From the NCBI GenBank assembly GCA_022822185.1, contig JAJECE010000090.1, forward strand, positions 1 through 36,894: a stretch of 36,894 nt of DNA, given 5' to 3'. A program made the translations under genes and the position numbers. Under the pieces are notes generated by a model, which searched no databases, was not told the origin of the DNA, and saw nothing but the letters and a program-made list of their open reading frames with translations. Origin of the DNA: Rhodothermales bacterium. GTDB lineage: Bacteria > Bacteroidota > Rhodothermia > Rhodothermales > Bin80. Position 1 is the stretch's first letter, and the number at the start of each line of letters is the position of its first letter. Positions 24,981 to 33,093 of the stretch are shown piece by piece.

Positions 24981-25487
24981 TCCGTCCAAGAAAACTTCCA
25001 AATACTATTGGGATTCATGTATCTGGATTGATTTGATCCAAAGAATTGAGTCTGAAAGGATCAGGTCGATTGAATTTGTTTTTGAACCTGTCCAGCGTGG
25101 AGAGGCGCAATTAAACATGTCTGCAATAACCTTGGCTGAGGTATTCAAGGATGACCCGAAGCACGGAGACAGACTGGAGTTGTCTGGTGGTGAGGATATT
25201 TCATTTGAGGATTACGTTGATCGGTATGTGACCGTATTAAACGTAACACAGGCAGTGGGTATCATAGCGAGGGATCTCCAAAAAAATCATTCTCGTTTGG
25301 CACAGGGGGGATGTGGAGATGCAATTCATGTGGCATTTTGTCTGTATTACAAGGGAATTGTAATATTCAAGTACTCCACACATTCGACGGAGGCCTCCTA
25401 TCATTGAACCAGAAACTGGAGTGCTCCAATGGGAAAAAACTGATTATTTGCAAGCCGCAACTACCGGGTAAGCAACTGGAATTTTAG
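24964..25487 (+). pseudogene. PIN-domain nuclease (VapC-like toxin) disrupted by a one-base frameshift
   Basis: The frame from ATG 24964 has a PIN domain: D17 in YYWDSCIWIDL, E59 in SAITLAEVF and D119 in GCGDAIHVAFCLYY. It ends early at 25407 with an atypical tail. In the -1 frame from about 25353 the sequence reads GNCNIQVLHTFDGGLLSLN and continues to TAG 25485-25487. The HTFDGGLLSL part is the expected last strand and fourth acidic residue (D142) of a PIN fold, and KPQLP follows near the end. One missing G in the run at 25353-25355 would restore a 174-residue protein. So the gene is broken, or this is a sequencing error or a recoding site. PIN proteins are Mg2+-dependent RNases, often toxins. 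It lies downstream of the 286-residue gene, overlapping it. Confidence 0.8.
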
Positions 25488-25841
25488 GTAGGATCTGATC
25501 ATCGATCATCTGGAGGCTTGGGAGCAGGTTTTGGTCCTGTTGGGTTCAAATGTGTCTCGTAGATGTTCCGTGCGGACCTGCCTGCGAGAGCACGGAAGAA
25601 TTGTGCGAATCTGCTGGTAAGACCGGCCACTTTCCATTGACGCTGCGAGTGCAACGGTTGCGGAACCATTTCTTCGCATCCATGTACGGATGCCGCGTGG
25701 ATGGATTGGCAATCGCTGCAGAGGGTTGACGCAGTTGCACGGTCAGGAGCATTCATGCCGGGGACTTCAGGGACTCGTGAAATTGATCCACAGATGTTTC
25801 ATAAATTGGGCAGTTCTGGATAGAATTTCTGGAATTTATCC
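25488..25841. other. Non-coding stretch between the PIN gene and the recombinase-like gene
   Basis: No solid gene. Three short overlapping minus-strand frames lie at 25499-25756. They carry fragments in different frames that together faintly resemble a zinc-ribbon/HTH transposase N-terminus: LCSDCQSIHAASVHG, then DAKKWFRNRC, then SGRSYQQIRTILPCSRRQV. It may be a decayed insertion, but chance cannot be excluded. Nothing repeat-like, no attachment site and no clear terminator was seen. Confidence 0.3.
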
Positions 25842-26753
25842 ATGTTAAAAGATGATGACTTAGTCAAGACCCTGTCAATCGACGCGGTTCTTGCCCGGAT
25901 CGATTTTTTTGTGAGTACACTTTCGCAGAAGAAATCGCCCGCCACCGTGCAGACCTATAAGAATGCGTTGGACGTATTCAAGTTGTGGGCGATAGCGCAG
26001 GAGGGGAGTCTGGAACTTTCCCAGAAAAATCTGGAGAAGTTTCCAATCTATCTGAAAACAGAACGGAAGGTTGCCTACAGGACGATTCTGACCTACCTGA
26101 CCGCAATGCGGCAATTTTTCATGTTCCTGGTCAAGGAGGGGTTGCTGGAGGAAGATCCAGCCAAAAACATCACGATTGAACGTGAGATCCGCCCCGCAGG
26201 GCGTGGGATCCTGACCGAAGAAGAGATTGTCAAATTATTTGAGGTTGCCGTAGGGAACGCTCCCATACAGTTGCGTGATCGGGCAATCCTCTGTTGTATG
26301 CTGCTGGAGGGCCTGTCGGAAGGGGAGATCGTAAAATGTAATTACGAGGACCTCGAGCACACCCTGATGGGCAAAGAACTGAATATTCGTGAGAAGGATG
26401 GGAGACGCATTGTACCGCTGGACGGGGAGACCTATCGGAGTCTGCGAGCGTATCTTGCGACGCGGCGGCGGCCAATTTTGTCCAGACATCCGCTCTTTCA
26501 GTCACTGGGTCCCCGGGAGTCGTATGGGCGGATGAAGGTCCGCACGGTTCGATCCCGTATGCGCTTAATACTTGATCGCGCAATGATTACACGTCCAGGA
26601 ATCACTCCGCAGAGCCTGGTGCATACCTCCATCTTATTTCAGATCCAGAAAGGAGTTACGCGAAGTGCACTCAAAGAACGGACCCGCCCCTGGATTCTCT
26701 ATCATCGCTTAAATGACCTCAAGGAACGAGGGCTTATTGATCCCTCGTATTGA
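25842..26753 (+). CDS. Tyrosine recombinase-fold protein lacking catalytic arginines
   Basis: 303 residues. Residues ~5-105 match the phage-integrase SAM-like core-binding domain (YKNALDVFKLWAIAQEG, YRTILTYLTAMRQFFMFLVKEG, LEEDPAKNI). Residues ~120-295 match the catalytic domain (RDRAILCCMLLEGLSEGEIV, REKDGRRIVPLDGETYRSLR, then ITPQSLVHTSILFQIQKGVT). The usual first arginine (TGLR-x-x-E) is Ser in EGLSEGE. The H-x-x-R box is Q-S-L-V with only the following His kept. The Lys (REKDGRR) and a Tyr (WILYHRL) remain. By family rules it should not cut DNA normally; it may be a DNA-binding relative or decayed. Its 3' end overlaps the convergent porQ-like gene by 20 nt. An intact reading frame argues for some use. 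Confidence 0.78.
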   Translation: MLKDDDLVKTLSIDAVLARIDFFVSTLSQKKSPATVQTYKNALDVFKLWAIAQEGSLELSQKNLEKFPIYLKTERKVAYRTILTYLTAMRQFFMFLVKEGLLEEDPAKNITIEREIRPAGRGILTEEEIVKLFEVAVGNAPIQLRDRAILCCMLLEGLSEGEIVKCNYEDLEHTLMGKELNIREKDGRRIVPLDGETYRSLRAYLATRRRPILSRHPLFQSLGPRESYGRMKVRTVRSRMRLILDRAMITRPGITPQSLVHTSILFQIQKGVTRSALKERTRPWILYHRLNDLKERGLIDPSY

Positions 26754-27702
26754 AGCGGGTGGTGATCGTGAACTGATGTAATCCCGCAAAGGACCAGGAA
26801 CTGAACGAGTAATCCAGTTCAAAGCGCCGAATCTGCAGGCCGAAACCAACGTTGGTCCCTGCCATATCCAGCCGGCGGTCAGATTTAAGGTTTCGCTTAC
26901 GGTGGTTATAGCCTACTCGGAGATCAAAGGCGGGAATAGCCTGGAATTCAAGACTGAAAATGGCATGCCGGAACCCCTCATCCAGTGCGCTCACCTCATG
27001 GATGTGCTGCAGATTATAGACGGTGAGCCCAACAAGCACCGGGATATGCCGGAGCCGCTTGGAGACCGCTGCACGCAAATCCAGAGGCATGGCCTCTCTA
27101 GATTGTCCAAGACGGGAAAGAGACTGCCCAATGTTTACGGCGGCCACAGAGGTGGTAAATCCCTGATCCGCAATATGGTATACCAACCCAGCATCCATGG
27201 CAACGGCCAGCGCGTTGAACTCTGCAATGGAGGTGTAGGCGAGATGCAGGTTTGCCCCGTACCGAAAGCGGGAGCGCCAGAGACGAGACAGTCCTGCCGA
27301 AAGCGCAGTATTGCTGGAGGTGAGCGAACCGGTACGCTCGCCATCTGCATCGGCTCGGTCTATGTCGCCCCAGTGAAAGAATCGCACGCCCAGCCCCGCC
27401 ATACCCAGTTTGCCGAAATCCCGCGCATAGGTGACAGTACCGGACTGCAGGTCACTTAAATGATTCAGCCATGACACCGAAAGGCTGCCGTCGGCGACCG
27501 GACTTAGCAGTGCCGGATTATACAGGATGGCACTGCTCTGGGGGGAACTGGCATGCAGGATAGTGCCGCCGAGTGCCGCCGCCTGTGCAGAGGGTTCAAG
27601 TCGCAAAAAATCAAAACTTGATAGTGTCTGCCCCGGTGCATCTGCGGCGGCGAGGAAACCGGCAACAATGCACAGCCAGAACGAAATACTTCGCTTGATC
27701 AT
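26734..27702 (-). CDS. porQ: PorQ-like type IX secretion outer-membrane protein
   Basis: 322 residues from ATG 27702, which gives a clear signal peptide (MIKRSISFWLCIVAGFLAA...GQT). A longer in-frame start to 27813 would bury it. Mature features match the PorV/PorQ (UPF0164) family: FDFLRLEPSAQAAALGGTIL, SAILYNPALLSPVADGSLS, and alternating beta strands predicted to form an outer-membrane barrel, ending in FTITTRFNTRDQ. PorQ is tied to the type IX secretion system, which exports proteins with the C-terminal domain seen at the left edge of this window. No other por genes are nearby. The start lies 175 nt from divergent secA. Confidence 0.87.
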   Translation of the reverse strand: MIKRSISFWLCIVAGFLAAADAPGQTLSSFDFLRLEPSAQAAALGGTILHASSPQSSAILYNPALLSPVADGSLSVSWLNHLSDLQSGTVTYARDFGKLGMAGLGVRFFHWGDIDRADADGERTGSLTSSNTALSAGLSRLWRSRFRYGANLHLAYTSIAEFNALAVAMDAGLVYHIADQGFTTSVAAVNIGQSLSRLGQSREAMPLDLRAAVSKRLRHIPVLVGLTVYNLQHIHEVSALDEGFRHAIFSLEFQAIPAFDLRVGYNHRKRNLKSDRRLDMAGTNVGFGLQIRRFELDYSFSSWSFAGLHQFTITTRFNTRDQ

Positions 27703-27711
27703 AGTAGAAGA

Positions 27712-27731
27712 TACACGAATTATCCCGTGTA
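27712..27731. repeat. Inverted repeat in the porQ/secA divergent region
   Basis: TACACG (27712-27717) and CGTGTA (27726-27731) are perfectly complementary around an 8-nt centre; GTGTACAC at 27727-27734 is itself palindromic. It sits 9 nt before the porQ start on its sense strand. It could bind a regulator or be an RNA hairpin in the porQ leader. The rest of the 175-nt gap shows no clear promoter boxes. Confidence 0.3.
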
Positions 27732-27877
27732 CACGCAGGGAGGGGGAACGGATCCAGGGTAAAGGTGCGTTAAACGCCCTTCGCTGATGTGCGTACCACA
27801 GACGGTACACCACAGCTCGCCTCTCGCTAAGTACACAGCGGCAGGTCAGGCGCGGGTATTGAAAATCAGTTAACTCT

Positions 27878-30800
27878 ATGTTGAATTTTATTAATCAACT
27901 TTTCGGTGATAAAAATCAGCGCGAAATTAATCGCAAGTATGAACCGGTGGTTGTCCAGATCCATGAGGCGACCCCGGTAGTGCAAGCGTTGTCAGATGAC
28001 GAGTTGCGAGGTCGCACCGAAGTCTATCGGGAGAGGATTCGAACGGCCGTTGCGGAGATTGAGGAACGAAAGCAGGAGATCCAGACGGCCCTGCGAACCG
28101 GATATAGAGAGGGAGATTCGGAAGCGCTGCTGACTTTGGAGGATCGGCAGGAGTATTTTGAGGAGTTGGACGAACTCGAAGATGAATGGCTGGAGGTTGC
28201 CGAAGAAACCCTGGATGAGATTCTCCCGGAAGCCTTTGCACTGGTGAAGGAGGTCTGCCGGCGACTGACCGAAAGGGGGTCTCTGAAAGTCCGTGCAACC
28301 GATCATGACCGCGCCATCCGCAGCCGCCGTGCATATCCCGAAATTGAAGGATCCTGGGCCGTCTGGTCCAATGAATGGGAGGCCGGGGGCACAATGATTC
28401 AATGGCAGATGATCCCCTATGATGTACAGTTAATTGGGGGCGCTGTGCTTCACAGAGGCAATATTGCCGAGATGAAAACAGGCGAGGGAAAAACCCTCGT
28501 CGCCGTCGCACCGGTCTACCTGAATGCATTGCTGGGCCGCGGGGTGCACCTGATTACGGTCAACCCCTATCTGGCACAGCGGGATGCCGAATGGATGGGG
28601 CCGATCTTCGAATTCCTTGGATTGACGGTTGACGTGATTGACGGCTATGATGCACATTCAGAGGGCCGCCGCAAGGCGTATCGTGCAGATATCACCTACG
28701 GGACCAACAACGAGTTTGGCTTTGACTACCTGCGGGACAACTCGTTTGTGATTGATCCCAAGCAGCTTGTGCAGCGGGGACATCACTTCGCGATTGTGGA
28801 CGAAGTGGACTCGGTCCTGGTGGATGAAGCACGAACGCCGCTGATCATCAGCGGACCCGTTCCGCAGGCAAACAAGAGCCGGTTTGATGAACTCAAGCCT
28901 GCCGTTAACCGACTGGTACAGGCGCAGAAACGGCTGGTCGCAGGTTTTGTGGCAGAAGCCGAAAAGAATCTGAAGTCCCGCGACCTAGCCCTTGAACGCG
29001 GGGAGGAAAAGGAAGCAAAAGAATTTGAAGCGGAGGCGGGACTGGCGCTTTTGCGTGCATCCCGTGGTTTTCCGCGTAATCGGCGGCTTACGAAGCTTTT
29101 GCAGGAGCCGGGTGTTGAGCAGCTGCGGCGCAAGACCGAGTACTTCTATCTGCAGGATAATGCGAAGCGGATGCCGATTGTGGATGATGAAATGCATTAT
29201 GCACTGGACGAGAAACAGCATGCACTGGAGCCGACGGATCAGGGACGCGAATTCATTGCACGGGCAGCAGGCGAGGATGTAAACCTGTTTATTCTTCCAG
29301 ATGTCGGCGAAGAGACAGCCCGGCTCAAGCGGGACTATGAATCCCATAAACAGAAGTTGTATGAGTCCATTCGGGGACGGGAGGATCTTTCTGAAGAGAA
29401 ACGGGAGCATAAGCTGCAGAATGACCTGCGCGTTTTGAAGAATACTCTGGATGAACAGACGCGAAAACTGTACTCCACCTACTCAGAGCGGGCCGAGAGA
29501 CTCCACGCAATTGAGCAACTCTTAAAGGCCTACACACTCTACGAGCGCGATACCGAGTACATTGTTCAGGACGGCAAAGTGCAGATCGTGGATACGCACA
29601 CCGGACGGGTTCTTTCAGGGCGGCGGTATTCTGATGGTCTGCATCAGGCGATTGAGGCGAAAGAGGGAGTGAAAGTCCAGGCGGCAACCCAGACCTATGC
29701 CACCATTACGCTCCAGAACTACTTTCGCATGTACAGCAAACTCGCAGGCATGACCGGGACTGCGGAAACCGAAGCGGAAGAGTTCCACAAGATCTATAAG
29801 ATGGATGTTGTAGTGGTTCCAACCAATAAACCCATTGCAAGGGGGGATCTGGATGATCTGGTCTTCCGGTCAAAACGGGAGAAGTACCGCGCGGTCATTG
29901 ATAAGATTGAAGAATACCATGACCGGGGACAGCCGGTCCTGGTGGGTACGACATCAGTTGAGGTATCCGAAACCCTGAGCAGAATGCTGAAGCACGCACG
30001 CATTCGGCATAATGTACTTAACGCCAAGCGGGATCGTGCAAAGCAAGAGTCCTTGATTGTGGCCGAGGCAGGCAAGCGCGGCGCAGTTACGATTGCAACG
30101 AATATGGCCGGGCGCGGCACCGATATTAAACTCGGTGCCGGGATTGTGAAACTGGGGGGACTCGCAATTATCGGGACGGAGCGGCACGAAAGCAGGCGCA
30201 TTGACCTGCAGCTTCGGGGCCGGTCCGGGCGGCAGGGAGACCCTGGAGAAAGTCAGTTCTATGTATCGCTCGAAGATGATCTGATGCGACTGTTCGGGCC
30301 GGATCGGGTGGCAGGGGTCATGGATCGGCTCAAACTTGAAGAGGGCGCGGTGATCACACATCCGTGGGTCACCAAGAGCATTGAGCGTGCACAGAAAAAA
30401 GTGGAACAGAACAATTTTGCCATTCGGAAACGGCAACTGGAGTATGATGATGTACTGAACTCTCAGCGTGAGGTGATCTATGATCGTCGCATGCATGCCC
30501 TGAAAGGGGAGCGCTTTCGGGGCGAGATTCTGGATATGCTGTACAAACTGATGGAGCGGCTCGTGCAGCGCCATCACGGTGAAGGGGAGATGGATGAACT
30601 GCGGGAAGAGTTTCGCCGGCTGCTCTCCTTTGACTACGAGATTGATCGTCAGCGGTTTTTCGATCTGGGGGAGGATGGGGTGACCGAGGACGCGTTCAAT
30701 AAGGCGGTAGAGTACTATGAGCGTAAGCGCCGGGCGCTGGCAGAGCCTTTTTTTCAGAGCATGAAGACCGTTCAGGAGAGTGATGCAGAAAATAAGCCGG

Positions 30801-31354
30801 AACGGGCTTTTGTGGATTTTTCGGATGGACACCGCAGGCTGCGGACGGTGGTTCGCATTGAGGATGTCGTTGCAACCGGGGGGCAGGAGATGAATGACAG
30901 CCTCGAAAAGACGGCCATGCTTTCGCTGATTGATGAGTACTGGACCGAGCATTTGCGCTCCCTGGATGAGGTCAAGGAGGGGATTGGCCTCCGGGCATAC
31001 GGGCAGCGTGATCCGCTGGTGGAGTACAAGATGGAGGCCTTTCGGCTTTTCTCGGAGGTGATTGAGCAGATTGGGGAGAATGTGGTGACGTTTGTATTCC
31101 GGGCGGGCCCGGTCGTGGAACGGCGCACAGGTGCAAATACGAAGCAGACCAGCCGTATGGATCGAAAGCGGGCACAGGCCAGGCATCGTTCTGCATCCCC
31201 CTCCTTTGGAGTCGCTCCTGCGCAATCCAACGGAGCCAGCCGGGATCCAAGTGCAAAGCGGCAGCCGGTTCTGGCCGGTGAGCGTATTGGCAGGAATGCA
31301 CCATGTCCGTGTGGAAGCGGGAAGAAGTACAAGTTCTGCTGCGGACGCGAATAA
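27878..31354 (+). CDS. secA: Preprotein translocase ATPase SecA, enlarged form
   Basis: 1158 residues, against ~900 in Escherichia coli. The Walker A motif MKTGEGKTLVAV is at ~199-210 (near 102 in E. coli), so ~100 extra residues lie in the N-terminal region, including a charged segment ~58-130. DEVD follows at 308-311, and GTNNEFGFDYLRDN is conserved. A long charged insert of ~100 residues lies around 335-500 before the cross-linking region. NBD2 has ATNMAGRGTDIKLG and GRSGRQGDPGESQFYVSLED. The C-terminus CPCGSGKKYKFCCG (~1143-1156) is the zinc motif. It drives proteins through SecYEG. Large SecA forms are typical of Bacteroidota and relatives. recN follows 13 nt later. Confidence 0.97.
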   Translation: MLNFINQLFGDKNQREINRKYEPVVVQIHEATPVVQALSDDELRGRTEVYRERIRTAVAEIEERKQEIQTALRTGYREGDSEALLTLEDRQEYFEELDELEDEWLEVAEETLDEILPEAFALVKEVCRRLTERGSLKVRATDHDRAIRSRRAYPEIEGSWAVWSNEWEAGGTMIQWQMIPYDVQLIGGAVLHRGNIAEMKTGEGKTLVAVAPVYLNALLGRGVHLITVNPYLAQRDAEWMGPIFEFLGLTVDVIDGYDAHSEGRRKAYRADITYGTNNEFGFDYLRDNSFVIDPKQLVQRGHHFAIVDEVDSVLVDEARTPLIISGPVPQANKSRFDELKPAVNRLVQAQKRLVAGFVAEAEKNLKSRDLALERGEEKEAKEFEAEAGLALLRASRGFPRNRRLTKLLQEPGVEQLRRKTEYFYLQDNAKRMPIVDDEMHYALDEKQHALEPTDQGREFIARAAGEDVNLFILPDVGEETARLKRDYESHKQKLYESIRGREDLSEEKREHKLQNDLRVLKNTLDEQTRKLYSTYSERAERLHAIEQLLKAYTLYERDTEYIVQDGKVQIVDTHTGRVLSGRRYSDGLHQAIEAKEGVKVQAATQTYATITLQNYFRMYSKLAGMTGTAETEAEEFHKIYKMDVVVVPTNKPIARGDLDDLVFRSKREKYRAVIDKIEEYHDRGQPVLVGTTSVEVSETLSRMLKHARIRHNVLNAKRDRAKQESLIVAEAGKRGAVTIATNMAGRGTDIKLGAGIVKLGGLAIIGTERHESRRIDLQLRGRSGRQGDPGESQFYVSLEDDLMRLFGPDRVAGVMDRLKLEEGAVITHPWVTKSIERAQKKVEQNNFAIRKRQLEYDDVLNSQREVIYDRRMHALKGERFRGEILDMLYKLMERLVQRHHGEGEMDELREEFRRLLSFDYEIDRQRFFDLGEDGVTEDAFNKAVEYYERKRRALAEPFFQSMKTVQESDAENKPERAFVDFSDGHRRLRTVVRIEDVVATGGQEMNDSLEKTAMLSLIDEYWTEHLRSLDEVKEGIGLRAYGQRDPLVEYKMEAFRLFSEVIEQIGENVVTFVFRAGPVVERRTGANTKQTSRMDRKRAQARHRSASPSFGVAPAQSNGASRDPSAKRQPVLAGERIGRNAPCPCGSGKKYKFCCGRE

Positions 31355-31367
31355 AGGGGGAAACCTG

Positions 31368-33080
31368 ATGCTGCGTACCCTCTACATACGGGATTACGCC
31401 ATCATTGATGAGCTTGAGGTGGAATTTGAGGGTGGGCTCAATATTCTGACCGGAGAAACCGGTGCAGGGAAGTCTATTCTGGTTGGTGCACTCAAGTTGA
31501 TCCTGGGGGAGCGTGCATCCGCAGATACCATCCGGTCCGGTGCCCGGAAAGCGGTCATTGAAGGGATATTTGAGGGGAGAACTGTGTCGGATCTGGGGGA
31601 GATTCTGGAAGAATATGAGATCCCGGCACAGCCGGTACTGATCATGAGACGGGAGATTGCAAGAACGCACAGCCGCGGCTATATCAATGACGCGCCAGCG
31701 ACCCTTCCAGTGATGCGACGGGTTGCCGCGCAGATGATTGACCTGCACGGGCAGCATGAACACCAATCCCTGCTCAGGGAGGAAACCCATTTGGGGATGC
31801 TTGACAGTTTTGGCGGGCTTGCAGGGATACGGTCAGAATATGAACAGGCGTATGTGCGGGCTCATGACCTGCGCAGAGAATATGAAACGCTTCAAACCCG
31901 CCAGACCAGTCTGGAGGCAGCCCGGGAAAGGTTGGCCTATGAAATTGAAGAGATTGATGCGGTCGCGCCACAGGAAGCGGAAGAGGATACATTTCGGCAG
32001 GAGATGAATCGGCTCGAACATGCCGAACAACTCTATCGTGCTACAGCATCACTGCATTCCATGCTGTATGCCCGTGAAGATTCTACCGCAGATCAGCTTG
32101 GGATTGCACAGAATGAACTTGAAAACCTTGTACGTATTGATCCGGCGTTGGATACGGCCCGTCAGGAGATTGAACAGGCGCAGATCTCAGTTACAGAAAT
32201 TGCGGCAATCCTGCAGGATTATAATGCACGGATTGAGTTCAGTGAACACAGATTGCAGGAAATTCATGACCGGCTAGGGGAACTGGACACGTTAAAGCGA
32301 AAATATGGGGGCAGTATGGAAGCAGTGCTGGATTATCGCGAACGGATTGGAAAAGAATACGAGATAGCAGTGAACTATGACACAGCGCTTGAAAACGTAG
32401 CGAAAGATCTGACCGAAGCCAGAGAAATTCTCTCCGAGGTGGCAAACCGGTTGTCTGCCAGGCGTCACGAAGCCGCAAAAGAGATTGAATCTGCCATTAC
32501 AGCCGAGTTTGCAAGCCTTGGGATGGCAGCGGGTAAACTTCGGGTGCAACTTCAAGTGCACATTGATCCCGCAGGATGGATTACACGGGAGGCGGCGGGC
32601 GGCCAGAAACAGCATTACAGGGCCTATCCGCACGGGATGGATGATGTGGTGTTTTTGATTACGACAAATGTGGGGGAAGATTACCGGCCGCTTGCACGTA
32701 TTGCTTCGGGGGGAGAGGTCAGTCGGATCATGTTGGCCATTAAACGGGTTCTGGCGGAAAATGACCGACTTTCCAGTCTGGTGTTTGATGAAATAGATGT
32801 CGGTGTCAGTGGTGCGATTGCACGTAAAGTGGGGAAGAGTATGGCAGAGTTAGCGAAATATCACCAAATTATCGCCATCACACATTTGCCGCAAATTGCT
32901 GCATTGGCACAGGCGCACTATGTGGTCGAGAAGCACGTTTCGGAAGGCAGAACCACGACCCAGATCCGGCAGTTAAGCGATGAAGAGTCGCTCGAACAGG
33001 TCGCAAAACTCATTACGGGCTCCGACGTGACCGATGCGATGCTGCAGAGTGCAAGAGAACTCATGAACTTTGATCATTAA
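31368..33080 (+). CDS. recN: DNA repair protein RecN
   Basis: 570 residues from ATG 31368, with a strong AAAGGGGGAAA Shine-Dalgarno-like sequence 5-15 nt upstream. LRTLYIRDYAIIDELEVEF and Walker A GETGAGKS (29-36) open the protein, with DLHGQHEHQSLL at the linker hallmark. Two long coiled-coil stretches (~residues 160-420) are rich in E, Q and R. The C-terminal head has ASGGEVSRIMLAIKRVL (signature), LVFDEIDVGVSGAIARKVG (Walker B) and ITHLPQIAALAQAHYVVEK. RecN is an SMC-like ATPase that helps in double-strand break repair. Length matches the family. Confidence 0.96.
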   Translation: MLRTLYIRDYAIIDELEVEFEGGLNILTGETGAGKSILVGALKLILGERASADTIRSGARKAVIEGIFEGRTVSDLGEILEEYEIPAQPVLIMRREIARTHSRGYINDAPATLPVMRRVAAQMIDLHGQHEHQSLLREETHLGMLDSFGGLAGIRSEYEQAYVRAHDLRREYETLQTRQTSLEAARERLAYEIEEIDAVAPQEAEEDTFRQEMNRLEHAEQLYRATASLHSMLYAREDSTADQLGIAQNELENLVRIDPALDTARQEIEQAQISVTEIAAILQDYNARIEFSEHRLQEIHDRLGELDTLKRKYGGSMEAVLDYRERIGKEYEIAVNYDTALENVAKDLTEAREILSEVANRLSARRHEAAKEIESAITAEFASLGMAAGKLRVQLQVHIDPAGWITREAAGGQKQHYRAYPHGMDDVVFLITTNVGEDYRPLARIASGGEVSRIMLAIKRVLAENDRLSSLVFDEIDVGVSGAIARKVGKSMAELAKYHQIIAITHLPQIAALAQAHYVVEKHVSEGRTTTQIRQLSDEESLEQVAKLITGSDVTDAMLQSARELMNFDH

Positions 33081-33093
33081 TTTGGAACCGAAC

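Noticed and set aside
29954-31225. A 423-codon minus-strand frame opposite secA
   Set aside because: Antisense shadow of secA, no recognisable domain.
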